Of a stretch of 64,000 nt of DNA, positions 54,344 to 61,066 are shown in pieces. The stretch lies in assembly GCA_021736215.1 (NCBI GenBank), contig JAIPGI010000004.1:22809-86808 (forward strand), written 5' to 3'. Position 1 is the stretch's first letter, and every line of letters starts with the position of its first letter. This stretch comes from Candidatus Altimarinota bacterium. GTDB lineage: Bacteria; Patescibacteriota; Gracilibacteria; UBA4473. The notes below the pieces were generated by a model. That model ran no database searches, was not told where the DNA came from, and worked only from the letters and a program-made list of their open reading frames with translations. Made by a program: the position numbers and the translations under genes.

Positions 54344-54432
54344 TCTATTCCAAGGGAAGGTTCTTTTATTTTTTTCTTGCGCAAAAAATAAAAACGTGAA
54401 GAATAAAAAGAAATATTTCTTAATTTTTTTTC

Positions 54433-54621
54433 ATGGTAACCAAAACCAAGAAGACGGTCTCAAAAAAGAAAGCTGTTGTAAAACCAAAAACAGCGAAGAA
54501 GGTGCTCAAGCCCAAGGCAAAAAAAGTTATTGCCAAACCCAAAGCCAAGAAAGGAGTCAAGGCAAAGAAAGTTGTAAAAAAGGCAGCTCCAAAAAAGAAA
54601 AAAATGACAAAAAAGAAATAG
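54433..54621 (+). CDS. Lys/Ala-rich histone-H1-like protein, 62 aa
   Basis: The protein is nearly all Lys, Ala, Val, Pro and Thr, with KPKAKK-type repeats (KPKTAKKVLKPKAKKVIAKP). Such tails resemble the C terminus of histone H1 and bacterial HctB or AlgP-like proteins and would bind DNA or RNA by charge. ATG at 54433 follows a T-rich stretch. A terminator follows at 54643. Confidence 0.75.
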   Translation: MVTKTKKTVSKKKAVVKPKTAKKVLKPKAKKVIAKPKAKKGVKAKKVVKKAAPKKKKMTKKK

Positions 54622-54642
54622 TGAATCGAAGGGTTAGAGAAG

Positions 54643-54682
54643 AAAGTTCCTTGTTTTATTAATAAGGGACTTTTTTCTTTTT
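54643..54682 (+). terminator. Rho-independent terminator
   Basis: AAAGTTCCTT/AAGGGACTTT stem (one G-T pair), 11-nt loop, then TTTCTTTTTT. Confidence 0.85.
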
Positions 54683-54723
54683 TGTGTCCGAGTTATAGTA
54701 ACCGTGAACTCATCTCTTCTCCT

Positions 54724-55644
54724 ATGCAGTTTTTCAATCATTTTCTTCGGGAAAAAGGCGTTTCTGCAGATATTCGGTCGCTTCTTTATCATGTTGCGAG
54801 AGCGGTAAAGTATATCAATTTCTCCCTTCGTGCTGGAAATACCCAACAACTCACAACTCAGAATGCCTCTGGTGAATCTCAACTTAAGCTTGATGTTCTC
54901 GCCGATCAAATTATCACGAATGAACTACAAAAATCAGAACTTGCGCACATCATTGCGAGCGAAGAGCAAGAAAAAGTACGAAAATTTGCGGCTCCACGAG
55001 GGAAATATGGCGTTTCTTTCGATCCTTTGGATGGAAGTTCTTTGGTCGATACAAATCTCGCCATTGGCTCTATTTTTGGTATTTGGGATTGTGGCGAAAG
55101 CTTTATCGGAACAACCGGTCGTAAAAACCTTGTGGCTTCCTGTTATGCGGTCTACGGTCCACGAGTTACTTTTGTTATTGCTATCAAAAACAAGGGGACG
55201 CATGAATTCGAACTTAATGACGTAGGGGAATTCACTGTAACAAGAGAAAATATCCAATTAAAGCCCGACTCTAAATATTTCGCCCCGGGAAACTTGAGAG
55301 CAGGAAAGGGAAATGCAAGATACTTGCAATTAATCCAAGAATGGATTCTGGAGGGGCGAACCCTTCGTTATTCTGGAGGCATGGTACCAGATCTCAACCA
55401 TATTTTGTGCAAAGAAGAAGGTATTTTTAGTTATCCTCACGACCAAAAATATCCACAGGGGAAATTAAGACTATTGTTTGAGTGTGCTCCCTTTGCGTTT
55501 TTATTTGCAGAAGCAGGAGGAAGTGCTCTCGATCAGGAAGGCCTTCCTATTTTGGACATCAAAGTAAAAGAAATTCACCAAAGAACGAGTATTTTTATTG
55601 GATCAAAAAACGAAGTAGAGAAGGCTATAAAAATTTTGAAATAA
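54724..55644 (+). CDS. fbp: fructose-1,6-bisphosphatase class I
   Basis: The 306-residue enzyme dephosphorylates fructose 1,6-bisphosphate in gluconeogenesis. Metal-binding motifs: IASEEQEK, then FDPLDGSSLVDTNLAIGSIFGI near residue 99-120. Substrate motifs: YAVYGPRV, RYSGGMVPDLNHILCKEEGIFSYP, GKLRLLFECAPFAFLFAEAGGSA, and IHQRTSIFIGS. The residue order is that of FBPase I, with Leu instead of Asn after DGSS. The ATG at 54724 is used; an upstream TTG lies close to a TATAGT box at 54696-54701. Confidence 0.92.
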   Translation: MQFFNHFLREKGVSADIRSLLYHVARAVKYINFSLRAGNTQQLTTQNASGESQLKLDVLADQIITNELQKSELAHIIASEEQEKVRKFAAPRGKYGVSFDPLDGSSLVDTNLAIGSIFGIWDCGESFIGTTGRKNLVASCYAVYGPRVTFVIAIKNKGTHEFELNDVGEFTVTRENIQLKPDSKYFAPGNLRAGKGNARYLQLIQEWILEGRTLRYSGGMVPDLNHILCKEEGIFSYPHDQKYPQGKLRLLFECAPFAFLFAEAGGSALDQEGLPILDIKVKEIHQRTSIFIGSKNEVEKAIKILK

Positions 55645-55687
55645 ACTCTTCCGTCATGCTGAATTCTCCAGAATTTCGACTGAATAG

Positions 55688-56641
55688 ATGTCTTCAATAA
55701 GAAAGATGAAAATCACTGACGCTATCGATCGATACATGAAGCACTTGAAAAACATCAAGAATGCTTCTCCCTATACCCTCAGAAATTACTCTCGAAGTTT
55801 AAACTTATTTTTAGGAACTACGGGAGAAAATGCTAATTTGAAGGATATTGACATGGACAAGATTGATGAATTTCGAGATAGAATTTTTGAAATAAGAAAT
55901 CAAAAAGGAAAAACTCTTTCTCGTTGCACGCAAAATATTTATCTCATTCCCGTTCGATCATTTCTCAAATTTTGCATCATCCGAGAACTTGATCCGCATA
56001 TTATTGCTCCAGATAAAATAGAACTTCTCAAGCTTGATCCTCGAAATGTATCAGGAATTACTATTGAAGAGCTTGATCGCCTTCGCGATTGGAATGAAAG
56101 CAAAAACTCACTTATTAACTCTCGCGACAGAGCCATTATTGAAATTCTTTTTTCTACGGGCTTGCGTGTATCAGAACTCTGCAGTTTAAACAGAGAAAAC
56201 GTGAATCTCAAAATAAGAGAATTTACAGTTATGGGAAAAGGACGAAAAATTCGCACTGTTTATCTGACACAAAGATCTTCCGATTTATTAGAAGAATATG
56301 TACATTTGCGAACAGATAACTTCAAACCACTTTTTATCAACGCAAGAGAAAGAAAGAATCAAATGGAAACGAATGGGGAATCTCGACGACTCACTCGCAC
56401 GGCCATAGAAATCATGATTCGAGATCGCGGACGAAAGGCGGGAATAACCAAACCCGTAACTCCACACATATTGCGCCACACCTTCGCCACAACCCTCCTT
56501 CGAAATGGAGCCGATCTCCGGTCCGTCCAAGAAATGCTTGGTCATGCCAATATTTCTACAACGCAAATCTATACGCATTTCGTGAATGCGGATCTCAAGC
56601 GAACACACGAAAAATTTCTAGAGAAAAAAGAGGAATCCTAA
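55688..56641 (+). CDS. tyrosine recombinase (XerC/XerD-like)
   Basis: This 317-residue protein has an N-terminal SAM-like core-binding domain ([34 protein letters not shown]) and the catalytic domain with R in [12 protein letters not shown] in [21 protein letters not shown], and [13 protein letters not shown] with the nucleophile Tyr. It may be the chromosome-dimer resolvase: CPR genomes often have one such gene. No attachment sites or other mobile genes are adjacent, so Xer is favoured over an integrase. An ATG 18 bases further in (MKITDA) is a possible start. Confidence 0.88.
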   Translation: MSSIRKMKITDAIDRYMKHLKNIKNASPYTLRNYSRSLNLFLGTTGENANLKDIDMDKIDEFRDRIFEIRNQKGKTLSRCTQNIYLIPVRSFLKFCIIRELDPHIIAPDKIELLKLDPRNVSGITIEELDRLRDWNESKNSLINSRDRAIIEILFSTGLRVSELCSLNRENVNLKIREFTVMGKGRKIRTVYLTQRSSDLLEEYVHLRTDNFKPLFINARERKNQMETNGESRRLTRTAIEIMIRDRGRKAGITKPVTPHILRHTFATTLLRNGADLRSVQEMLGHANISTTQIYTHFVNADLKRTHEKFLEKKEES

Positions 56642-56654
56642 AAAACAAATAACC

Positions 56655-56690
56655 CAATCCCGGGTTCAAAGAAACCCAGAACCCGGGATT
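56655..56690. repeat. CCCGGG palindromic element between genes
   Basis: AATCCCGGGTTC/GAACCCGGGATT inverted repeat, reverse orientation to the copy at 60553. It lies between the convergent recombinase and N-formylglutamate-amidohydrolase-like genes, where it could end both transcripts. Confidence 0.9.
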
Positions 56691-56695
56691 AAATA

Positions 56696-57430
56696 TTATT
56701 CAAATCGTTTCGCTAATTTTTCCACCAATTCCGTCATTTCCTCATGGAGTTTGTCGATTTGTTCCGGATAGGCTTCTAAAGTTTTTTCATTCATAAAAAT
56801 CGCACGGTTTATTTCGATTTGTAGTCCTCGTAATCCATCATGAGAGCAATGATATGCAATATTATACTTTCCCGTGTAAGGATCATTCACTTTGACCGTA
56901 TAACCCTTGGATTCAAAAAATTTTCGAACAAAATCCGTATCTGTTTTTCCACAGGTAGTGTATTCCAAGTTCCCAAGACAAATATCGGGTCTGGGATCGC
57001 CATTCCCATACATATTGGGCGGGCGAGTCGACCACATAGAGTGCCCATCGAGAAAGAATTTAATATTTTTTTCTTTGATAAGGTTTTCTATTTTTCGATG
57101 AAAAGGTCTGTGATAACGGGTAATAAGTTCTTGCACCTCTTCTATCGTCGGCATGGTTTTAAAAATTCTCTTTCCATCAGGTCCAATGGTGGTAGAAACA
57201 GAGTACTGGCAATCTTCTTTGATCCCTTCTGGAGCACGATTAAGATTGAGTATGAGACGATTTATTTCGCCAAATACCGTGAAGGCGTTGGTTACTGAAA
57301 AAATTTCATCTGTATAGAGATCTGTCATATTTCGCAGATCAAATTGTGTTGCAATCAGATTCGAAAGTATCTCTTTGGGAACAAAAAGTGAACTATGGGG
57401 AATAGATACAAGAATCGGGAACTTCTCCAT
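56696..57430 (-). CDS. N-formylglutamate amidohydrolase-like protein
   Basis: This 244-residue protein matches the FGase family: VSIPHSSLFVPKEI (metal and catalytic region), TDLYTDEIF, LILNLNRAPEG, RYHRPFHRKIENL, FLDGHSMWS, RPDICLGN and LQIEINRAIFMNE. By family such enzymes hydrolyse N-formyl-glutamate in histidine breakdown, but no hut genes are nearby, so another N-acyl amino acid or peptide substrate is likely. Start as given. Confidence 0.87.
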   Translation of the reverse strand: MEKFPILVSIPHSSLFVPKEILSNLIATQFDLRNMTDLYTDEIFSVTNAFTVFGEINRLILNLNRAPEGIKEDCQYSVSTTIGPDGKRIFKTMPTIEEVQELITRYHRPFHRKIENLIKEKNIKFFLDGHSMWSTRPPNMYGNGDPRPDICLGNLEYTTCGKTDTDFVRKFFESKGYTVKVNDPYTGKYNIAYHCSHDGLRGLQIEINRAIFMNEKTLEAYPEQIDKLHEEMTELVEKLAKRFE

Positions 57431-57491
57431 GTAGTTGAGAGGATACCCGAAAAGAGTGTTTTCACAAAAAAAATTCCCTGAAAATAACCCC

Positions 57492-58073
57492 TCACAAACA
57501 TCGACCTATCCCCTGATAATCTAACTTCGGATTCATACCACGTTTCGATTCCCACCAAGCTTTTTTCCATTTTTCATAATCATAGGTAATTTCTAAAATT
57601 TCTCCCGTAGAAGCTCCAATTTTAAACCCCCTTGGATTTTTTTGCTCTTTGGGATTTGGAGAATCAATTTGAATTTTTTCAAAATCGAATGTTTTTAAAA
57701 CTTCTAAAAATTCTTCTGGAGTCTCCCAATCAGCGTCCCCAAATGTTTTTTGGGGATATGCTCCCCCCCAAATAATATTTGCGACCAACTGATTGGGATT
57801 CGTTGATGAATTATCTAACATGGAATGAACGAATCTCGAAATAACGGATTTCAAATTTTTCATGGCTCCAAAATGAGCCCCCTCTATAACTTTTGATATT
57901 GCATCTCTTGTATTTGAAATAACAAGTAGCGTACAGGATTCTACAAATAATGTTCCAAAATCCTCCCCCCTAGACCAATTCGAATCCGCATATTCCCTTT
58001 GATCAAACAGAGAAAGCTTCGCCGGAAGATCTACTTTATTTTGAGAATAATCAACGTATTCAATTTGTCCCAT
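57492..58073 (-). CDS. hypothetical protein, 193 aa (possible deamidase-like Cys/His centre)
   Basis: I do not recognise this protein with confidence. GTLFVESCTLLVISNTRDAI...EGAHFGA places a Cys and a His about 20 residues apart on a beta-helix pattern that recalls CheD-type deamidases, in which C-H spacing is 17; no chemotaxis genes are near. The C-terminal part is Asp/Glu/Trp-rich (DYEKWKKAWWESKRG). Start ATG is 6 bases after a TATTAT box. Confidence 0.6.
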   Translation of the reverse strand: MGQIEYVDYSQNKVDLPAKLSLFDQREYADSNWSRGEDFGTLFVESCTLLVISNTRDAISKVIEGAHFGAMKNLKSVISRFVHSMLDNSSTNPNQLVANIIWGGAYPQKTFGDADWETPEEFLEVLKTFDFEKIQIDSPNPKEQKNPRGFKIGASTGEILEITYDYEKWKKAWWESKRGMNPKLDYQGIGRCL

Positions 58074-58079
58074 AATAAA

Positions 58080-58107
58080 ATAATAGAATGTTATTCAAAA
58101 AAGTCAA
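58080..58107 (-). promoter_or_regulatory. promoter of the 193-aa protein gene, near-leaderless
   Basis: TTGACT (58102-58107), 16-base spacer, TATTAT (58080-58085), ATG at 58073, so transcription should begin at or next to the start codon. Confidence 0.7.
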
Positions 58108-58128
58108 TACATAAAGAAACAAACGGAT

Positions 58129-58176
58129 TGGAGCCACCTTCCGGATACTCATCACTTCGTCCGCCTTAGGCGGACT
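58129..58176 (-). repeat. partial tRNA-Thr 3' end copy plus REP palindrome
   Basis: 58129-58146 repeats exactly the last 18 bases (T arm part, acceptor strand, CCA) of tRNA-Thr at 58309-58326, 180 bases away. It is followed by a GTCCGCCTTAGGCGGAC palindrome (58160-58176). Confidence 0.8.
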
Positions 58177-58273
58177 CGTTAGAGATTTATTCCAAACCAC
58201 TCGCCAAAGCTCGTGGGGAATAAAACGAACCTTTTTCGGTTCTCATCCAGAAATTGTTTCACAATGAAAAACA

Positions 58274-58298
58274 AAAAATACCCACAAGGGGTATTTTT
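58274..58298 (-). terminator. hairpin terminator of tRNA-Thr
   Basis: AAAAATACCC/GGGTATTTTT stem with 5-nt loop, followed on the minus strand by TGTTTTTC. It lies 11 bases past the tRNA 3' end. Confidence 0.6.
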
Positions 58299-58308
58299 AG
58301 TTTTTCGC

Positions 58309-58384
58309 TGGAGCCACCTTCCGGATTCGAACCGGAGACCTGCGGATTACAAGGCCGCTGCTCTACCAGCTAAGCTAAGGTGGC
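58309..58384 (-). tRNA. tRNA-Thr(TGT)
   Basis: Acceptor GCCACCT/AGGTGGC, D arm GCTT/GAGC-type, anticodon loop CTTGTAA (anticodon TGT), T loop TTCGAAT, discriminator T, encoded CCA. Confidence 0.95.
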
Positions 58385-58486
58385 GTCCAAAGAGCGGGGT
58401 CATTGTAAAAATTTTTCTTCGAAAGACAAGTTTTCTTTTTGTATTCTGTCCTACAAGACACTTCTTTCTTCTTTTTTATTTTTGAG

Positions 58487-58492
58487 TATAAA
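58487..58492 (+). promoter_or_regulatory. -10 box of the thioredoxin-CcdA gene
   Basis: TATAAA lies 7 bases before the ATG, indicating a leaderless transcript; the -35 region is weak. Confidence 0.5.
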
Positions 58493-58499
58493 CGGAGAG

Positions 58500-59663
58500 A
58501 TGAAAAAAATTTCTATCGGTATTGGAATCGGATTACTTTTTTTCTTATTTTTGTTTGGAGCGATATTTTTGACTGTAGGACAATCGACAGAAGTTCATGC
58601 ACAACAAAAAATAACAATGGAATTTTTCTATGGAGCAGAGTGTCCTCACTGCCATGATGAAATAAAATGGTTTCCAGAACTTATCAAAATGTACCCCGAT
58701 TTGGAGATTCAGAAATACGAAGTCTGGCATGATGGATTCAACCAGCAATACCTAAAACAACGATTGTTAGAATTTGATATGAAACCCGAAGGCGTTCCCG
58801 TCAATATTATTGGAAACGATGTAGTCGTTGGATTCGAGCCCAATAAAATAATTGATGCTTTTGAAAAAAACTTTGGCCCTCCCACCCAAAACACAATCCT
58901 TCCCAAGGTAAAAGATGAAGGATGGAGAGACTATCTCGAAGCCTCTTGGCCCGTTATGAGTCTCACTCTTGGGCTTTTGGATGGGTTTAATCCTTGCGCA
59001 ATGTGGACACTATTGATTCTTATTGGTTTTCTTTTGTCTATGGAAGACAAACATCGACGATGGCTTATTGGAGGGATTTTCGTGGGTTCATCAGCCATTA
59101 TTTATTTTGTGGCATTATTGACCTATCTTTTGGGATTTACCGAAATCGCTCAATTTGTATCTGGTCCGATCATGACTTGGATTTTCCGCATTGTGGGAGT
59201 CATCGCGGTAGGAACAGGAGTTTCTTCTCTTTATGCCGCACGCACCGCTGCAATCGAATGTGATGTTCGAGATGCACAAAGTAAGAGAGATTTTCGGACA
59301 AAACTTGGAAATATCCTCGCACAGGAAAAAATGGTTTTTATTCTCACGGGAGTTATTGGACTCGCCTTTTCAGTAAATGCCATTGAACTCCTTTGTAGTT
59401 TTGCTATCCCAACTGCCTTTACCGCCACACTTGTTTCTCTCGGACTTCCTCTCTGGGAAAAGCTTACCGCCATTACACTCTACGATATTATGTATATGTT
59501 GGACGATATTATTGTACTATTTATCGCTCTTTGGACGCTGAATCTCAAGGTCTTGTCCCCACGTCTCGTTCAAATTTCTCACCTTATTGGAGGACTACTT
59601 CTCTTGGTATTGGGAGGATTTTTACTCTTTGATCCGAGTCTGTTGGCGAATTGGATTGGATAA
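58500..59663 (+). CDS. thioredoxin-like domain fused to CcdA/DsbD-like membrane domain
   Basis: The 387-residue protein starts with a signal-anchor helix (IGIGIGLLFFLFLFGAIFLTVG), then a thioredoxin/glutaredoxin-like domain outside the membrane with active-site CPHC at residues 48-51 and the cis-Pro region EGVPVNIIG. From about residue 150 on it has six or so membrane helices with paired cysteines in GFNPCAMWT (near 165) and LLCSFAIPTAF (near 298), as in CcdA/DsbD. By family such proteins carry electrons from cytoplasmic thioredoxin to the cell surface. It would be self-contained. Target proteins are unknown. Confidence 0.86.
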   Translation: MKKISIGIGIGLLFFLFLFGAIFLTVGQSTEVHAQQKITMEFFYGAECPHCHDEIKWFPELIKMYPDLEIQKYEVWHDGFNQQYLKQRLLEFDMKPEGVPVNIIGNDVVVGFEPNKIIDAFEKNFGPPTQNTILPKVKDEGWRDYLEASWPVMSLTLGLLDGFNPCAMWTLLILIGFLLSMEDKHRRWLIGGIFVGSSAIIYFVALLTYLLGFTEIAQFVSGPIMTWIFRIVGVIAVGTGVSSLYAARTAAIECDVRDAQSKRDFRTKLGNILAQEKMVFILTGVIGLAFSVNAIELLCSFAIPTAFTATLVSLGLPLWEKLTAITLYDIMYMLDDIIVLFIALWTLNLKVLSPRLVQISHLIGGLLLLVLGGFLLFDPSLLANWIG

Positions 59664-59671
59664 CATTTCTT

Positions 59672-59831
59672 TCCCGTCATTCTCGCTTGGCGAGAATCCT
59701 GTGCGTGAAGAAATTCTTTGCAGAGTCCTGCTTCGCAGGACGAAGAACCAACACTGGATAATTCGCTTTGCTCAAAAAGCATGATACTCACTCTTCTGAT
59801 CCTCGTCGGAGCGAGGATGACTGCTTTTTTT
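59672..59831 (+). repeat. REP-like palindromes, last one a likely terminator
   Basis: ATTCTCGC/GCGAGAAT (59677-59697), TCCTGCTTCGCAGGA (59727-59741), ATCCTCG/CGAGGAT (59799-59818) followed six bases on by a run of seven T. The last can end transcription of the redox gene, and it is convergent with nrdG. Confidence 0.65.
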
Positions 59832-59832
59832 C

Positions 59833-60537
59833 TTAATTAAACACCACCACCTTTTTCACATACTTTCCGGCAATATTTTTAAAGTGCTGAAGTTCTTTTT
59901 CTGTAAATCCATGTTTGCGTTTGAACACTGGATCAAGAACTTTCACACTGCGAAAATTTTGAAGAGTGTACTGATGAGCCCCTTTGCAGAACTTGGCAAT
60001 GTGTTCAATCTCTGTATCGTCGTGATACCCCCGAACGACCGTTGTACGGAATTCATACGCGATTCCTGACTTCATGATGAGGTCTCGACTTTTCTGAATC
60101 TTAGCGAAGTTATTGCGCACCCCCGTCAGGGCATCGTATTTGGCTTCAGAGGCCTTTATATCCATCGCGACATAATCTATGAGGTTTTGGAGAAATAAAT
60201 GCTCCAGAACTTCAGGATTGGTGCCATTACTATCAAGCTTCACGAGGAATCCCATTTCTTTGATTTTTCGAATAAATTTTTCCAAATCAGGATGAATGGT
60301 AGGTTCTCCGCCTGTGATGACCACCCCGTCGAGAAATCCTTTGCGAGTTTCGAGAAAATTGAAGACTTTTTCTTCGGGAATGAAATCCCCTTGTAATTTT
60401 TTTATACTTTCGGGAAGGACAAATTCCGCGTTGTGACAGTATCCACATCGCATATTGCACCCCACGGTGAAGAGGATACAAGCAACCTTGCCTGGATAAT
60501 CGAGGAGCGTCAGCGTATGTATTCCACCAATTAACAT
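59833..60537 (-). CDS. nrdG: anaerobic ribonucleotide reductase activase (radical SAM)
   Basis: This 234-residue radical SAM protein has the CX3CX2C cluster motif in GCNMRCGYCHNAEF near residue 28, VVITGGEPTIHPDLEKF and LDSNGTNPEV. It resembles the NrdG2-type or pyruvate-formate-lyase-activase-like activases that put the glycyl radical on NrdD. It lies downstream of the nrdD genes on the same strand. ATG at 60537 is used; a CCCGGG repeat sits just upstream (60553-60588), between it and the redoxin gene. Confidence 0.9.
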   Translation of the reverse strand: MLIGGIHTLTLLDYPGKVACILFTVGCNMRCGYCHNAEFVLPESIKKLQGDFIPEEKVFNFLETRKGFLDGVVITGGEPTIHPDLEKFIRKIKEMGFLVKLDSNGTNPEVLEHLFLQNLIDYVAMDIKASEAKYDALTGVRNNFAKIQKSRDLIMKSGIAYEFRTTVVRGYHDDTEIEHIAKFCKGAHQYTLQNFRSVKVLDPVFKRKHGFTEKELQHFKNIAGKYVKKVVVFN

Positions 60538-60552
60538 GTTTAGGGGGCATCC

Positions 60553-60588
60553 CAAACCCGGGTTCTGGACTTCTTTGAACCCGGGTTT
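60553..60588. repeat. CCCGGG palindromic element upstream of nrdG
   Basis: AAACCCGGGTTC and GAACCCGGGTTT with a loop of about 12 bases, same family as in uvrD. It lies in the gap between the redoxin and nrdG genes, and could form a hairpin in the operon mRNA. Confidence 0.9.
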
Positions 60589-60592
60589 GAAA

Positions 60593-60829
60593 CTAGTTAT
60601 TCAAAAATGAATCCAGTTCCGATAAATCCGAAGTCCGAAATGTCTCGTGTTCTCCTTGGAAAAAGAGAATCGTTGGCGCCGCTGTAACGCCGTACACTGA
60701 AGCCAATTCACCGAAATCAGGATCGAGTTCTGAGAGTACACGTCCCTCTCCCTGCACTTTGGCAGCCACAGCAGCCTTGAACTCTGGGCACTTAGGACAT
60801 CTGGTCGTGGTAAAAAGAAGATAGGACAT
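60593..60829 (-). CDS. NrdH/glutaredoxin-like redoxin
   Basis: The 78-residue thioredoxin-fold protein MSYLLFTTTRCPKCPEFKAAV has a CPKC active site and cis-Pro in GVTAAPTILFF. Located in the nrdD operon, it is a good candidate electron donor for the reductase, as in NrdD2-type class III enzymes that use redoxin in place of formate. The ATG at 60829 overlaps the stop of the upstream glycyl-radical ORF (TGATG). Confidence 0.85.
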   Translation of the reverse strand: MSYLLFTTTRCPKCPEFKAAVAAKVQGEGRVLSELDPDFGELASVYGVTAAPTILFFQGEHETFRTSDLSELDSFLNN

Positions 60830-61041
60830 CAATACGCTTCACAGAATTGAGAGTTCATCGAAACGCGTTCAGTGAAATGCTCACGAGAATAGTGCTCGGC
60901 CTTTTTCCCAACATTGAAGTGAGAAACTGGTCGATGATACCCCATTACTCGCGTCCACACCTCACAACGAGTGCGTTGAATGTTTGCCGATGCTCCTTGA
61001 GGTCGAGCGTTACCGAGAGCCGTACATGTACCAGATGTCAT
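60829..61041 (-). CDS. separate glycyl-radical domain of NrdD, 70 aa
   Basis: The protein has TRCEVWTRVMGYHRPVSHFN followed by VGKKAEHYSREHF. RVMGY is the glycyl-radical motif that normally lies at the C terminus of the class III reductase. The upstream nrdD ends without this motif, so the radical-bearing segment is apparently made as its own chain. ATG at 61041 lies 25 bases after the nrdD stop, in a different frame, and its stop overlaps the redoxin start by one base. An alternative is one disrupted gene (sequencing error or frameshift). Confidence 0.8.
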   Translation of the reverse strand: MTSGTCTALGNARPQGASANIQRTRCEVWTRVMGYHRPVSHFNVGKKAEHYSREHFTERVSMNSQFCEAY

Positions 61042-61066
61042 GAGAGTAAAAAAGTTAAAAATTTTG

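Noticed and set aside
55688..56641. Recombinase as mark of an integrated phage or island
   Set aside because: No phage or conjugation genes or attachment repeats are next to it; a Xer-type housekeeping role is simpler.
58213..58485. + strand frame across tRNA-Thr
   Set aside because: It is the reverse complement of the tRNA with flanking low-complexity sequence.
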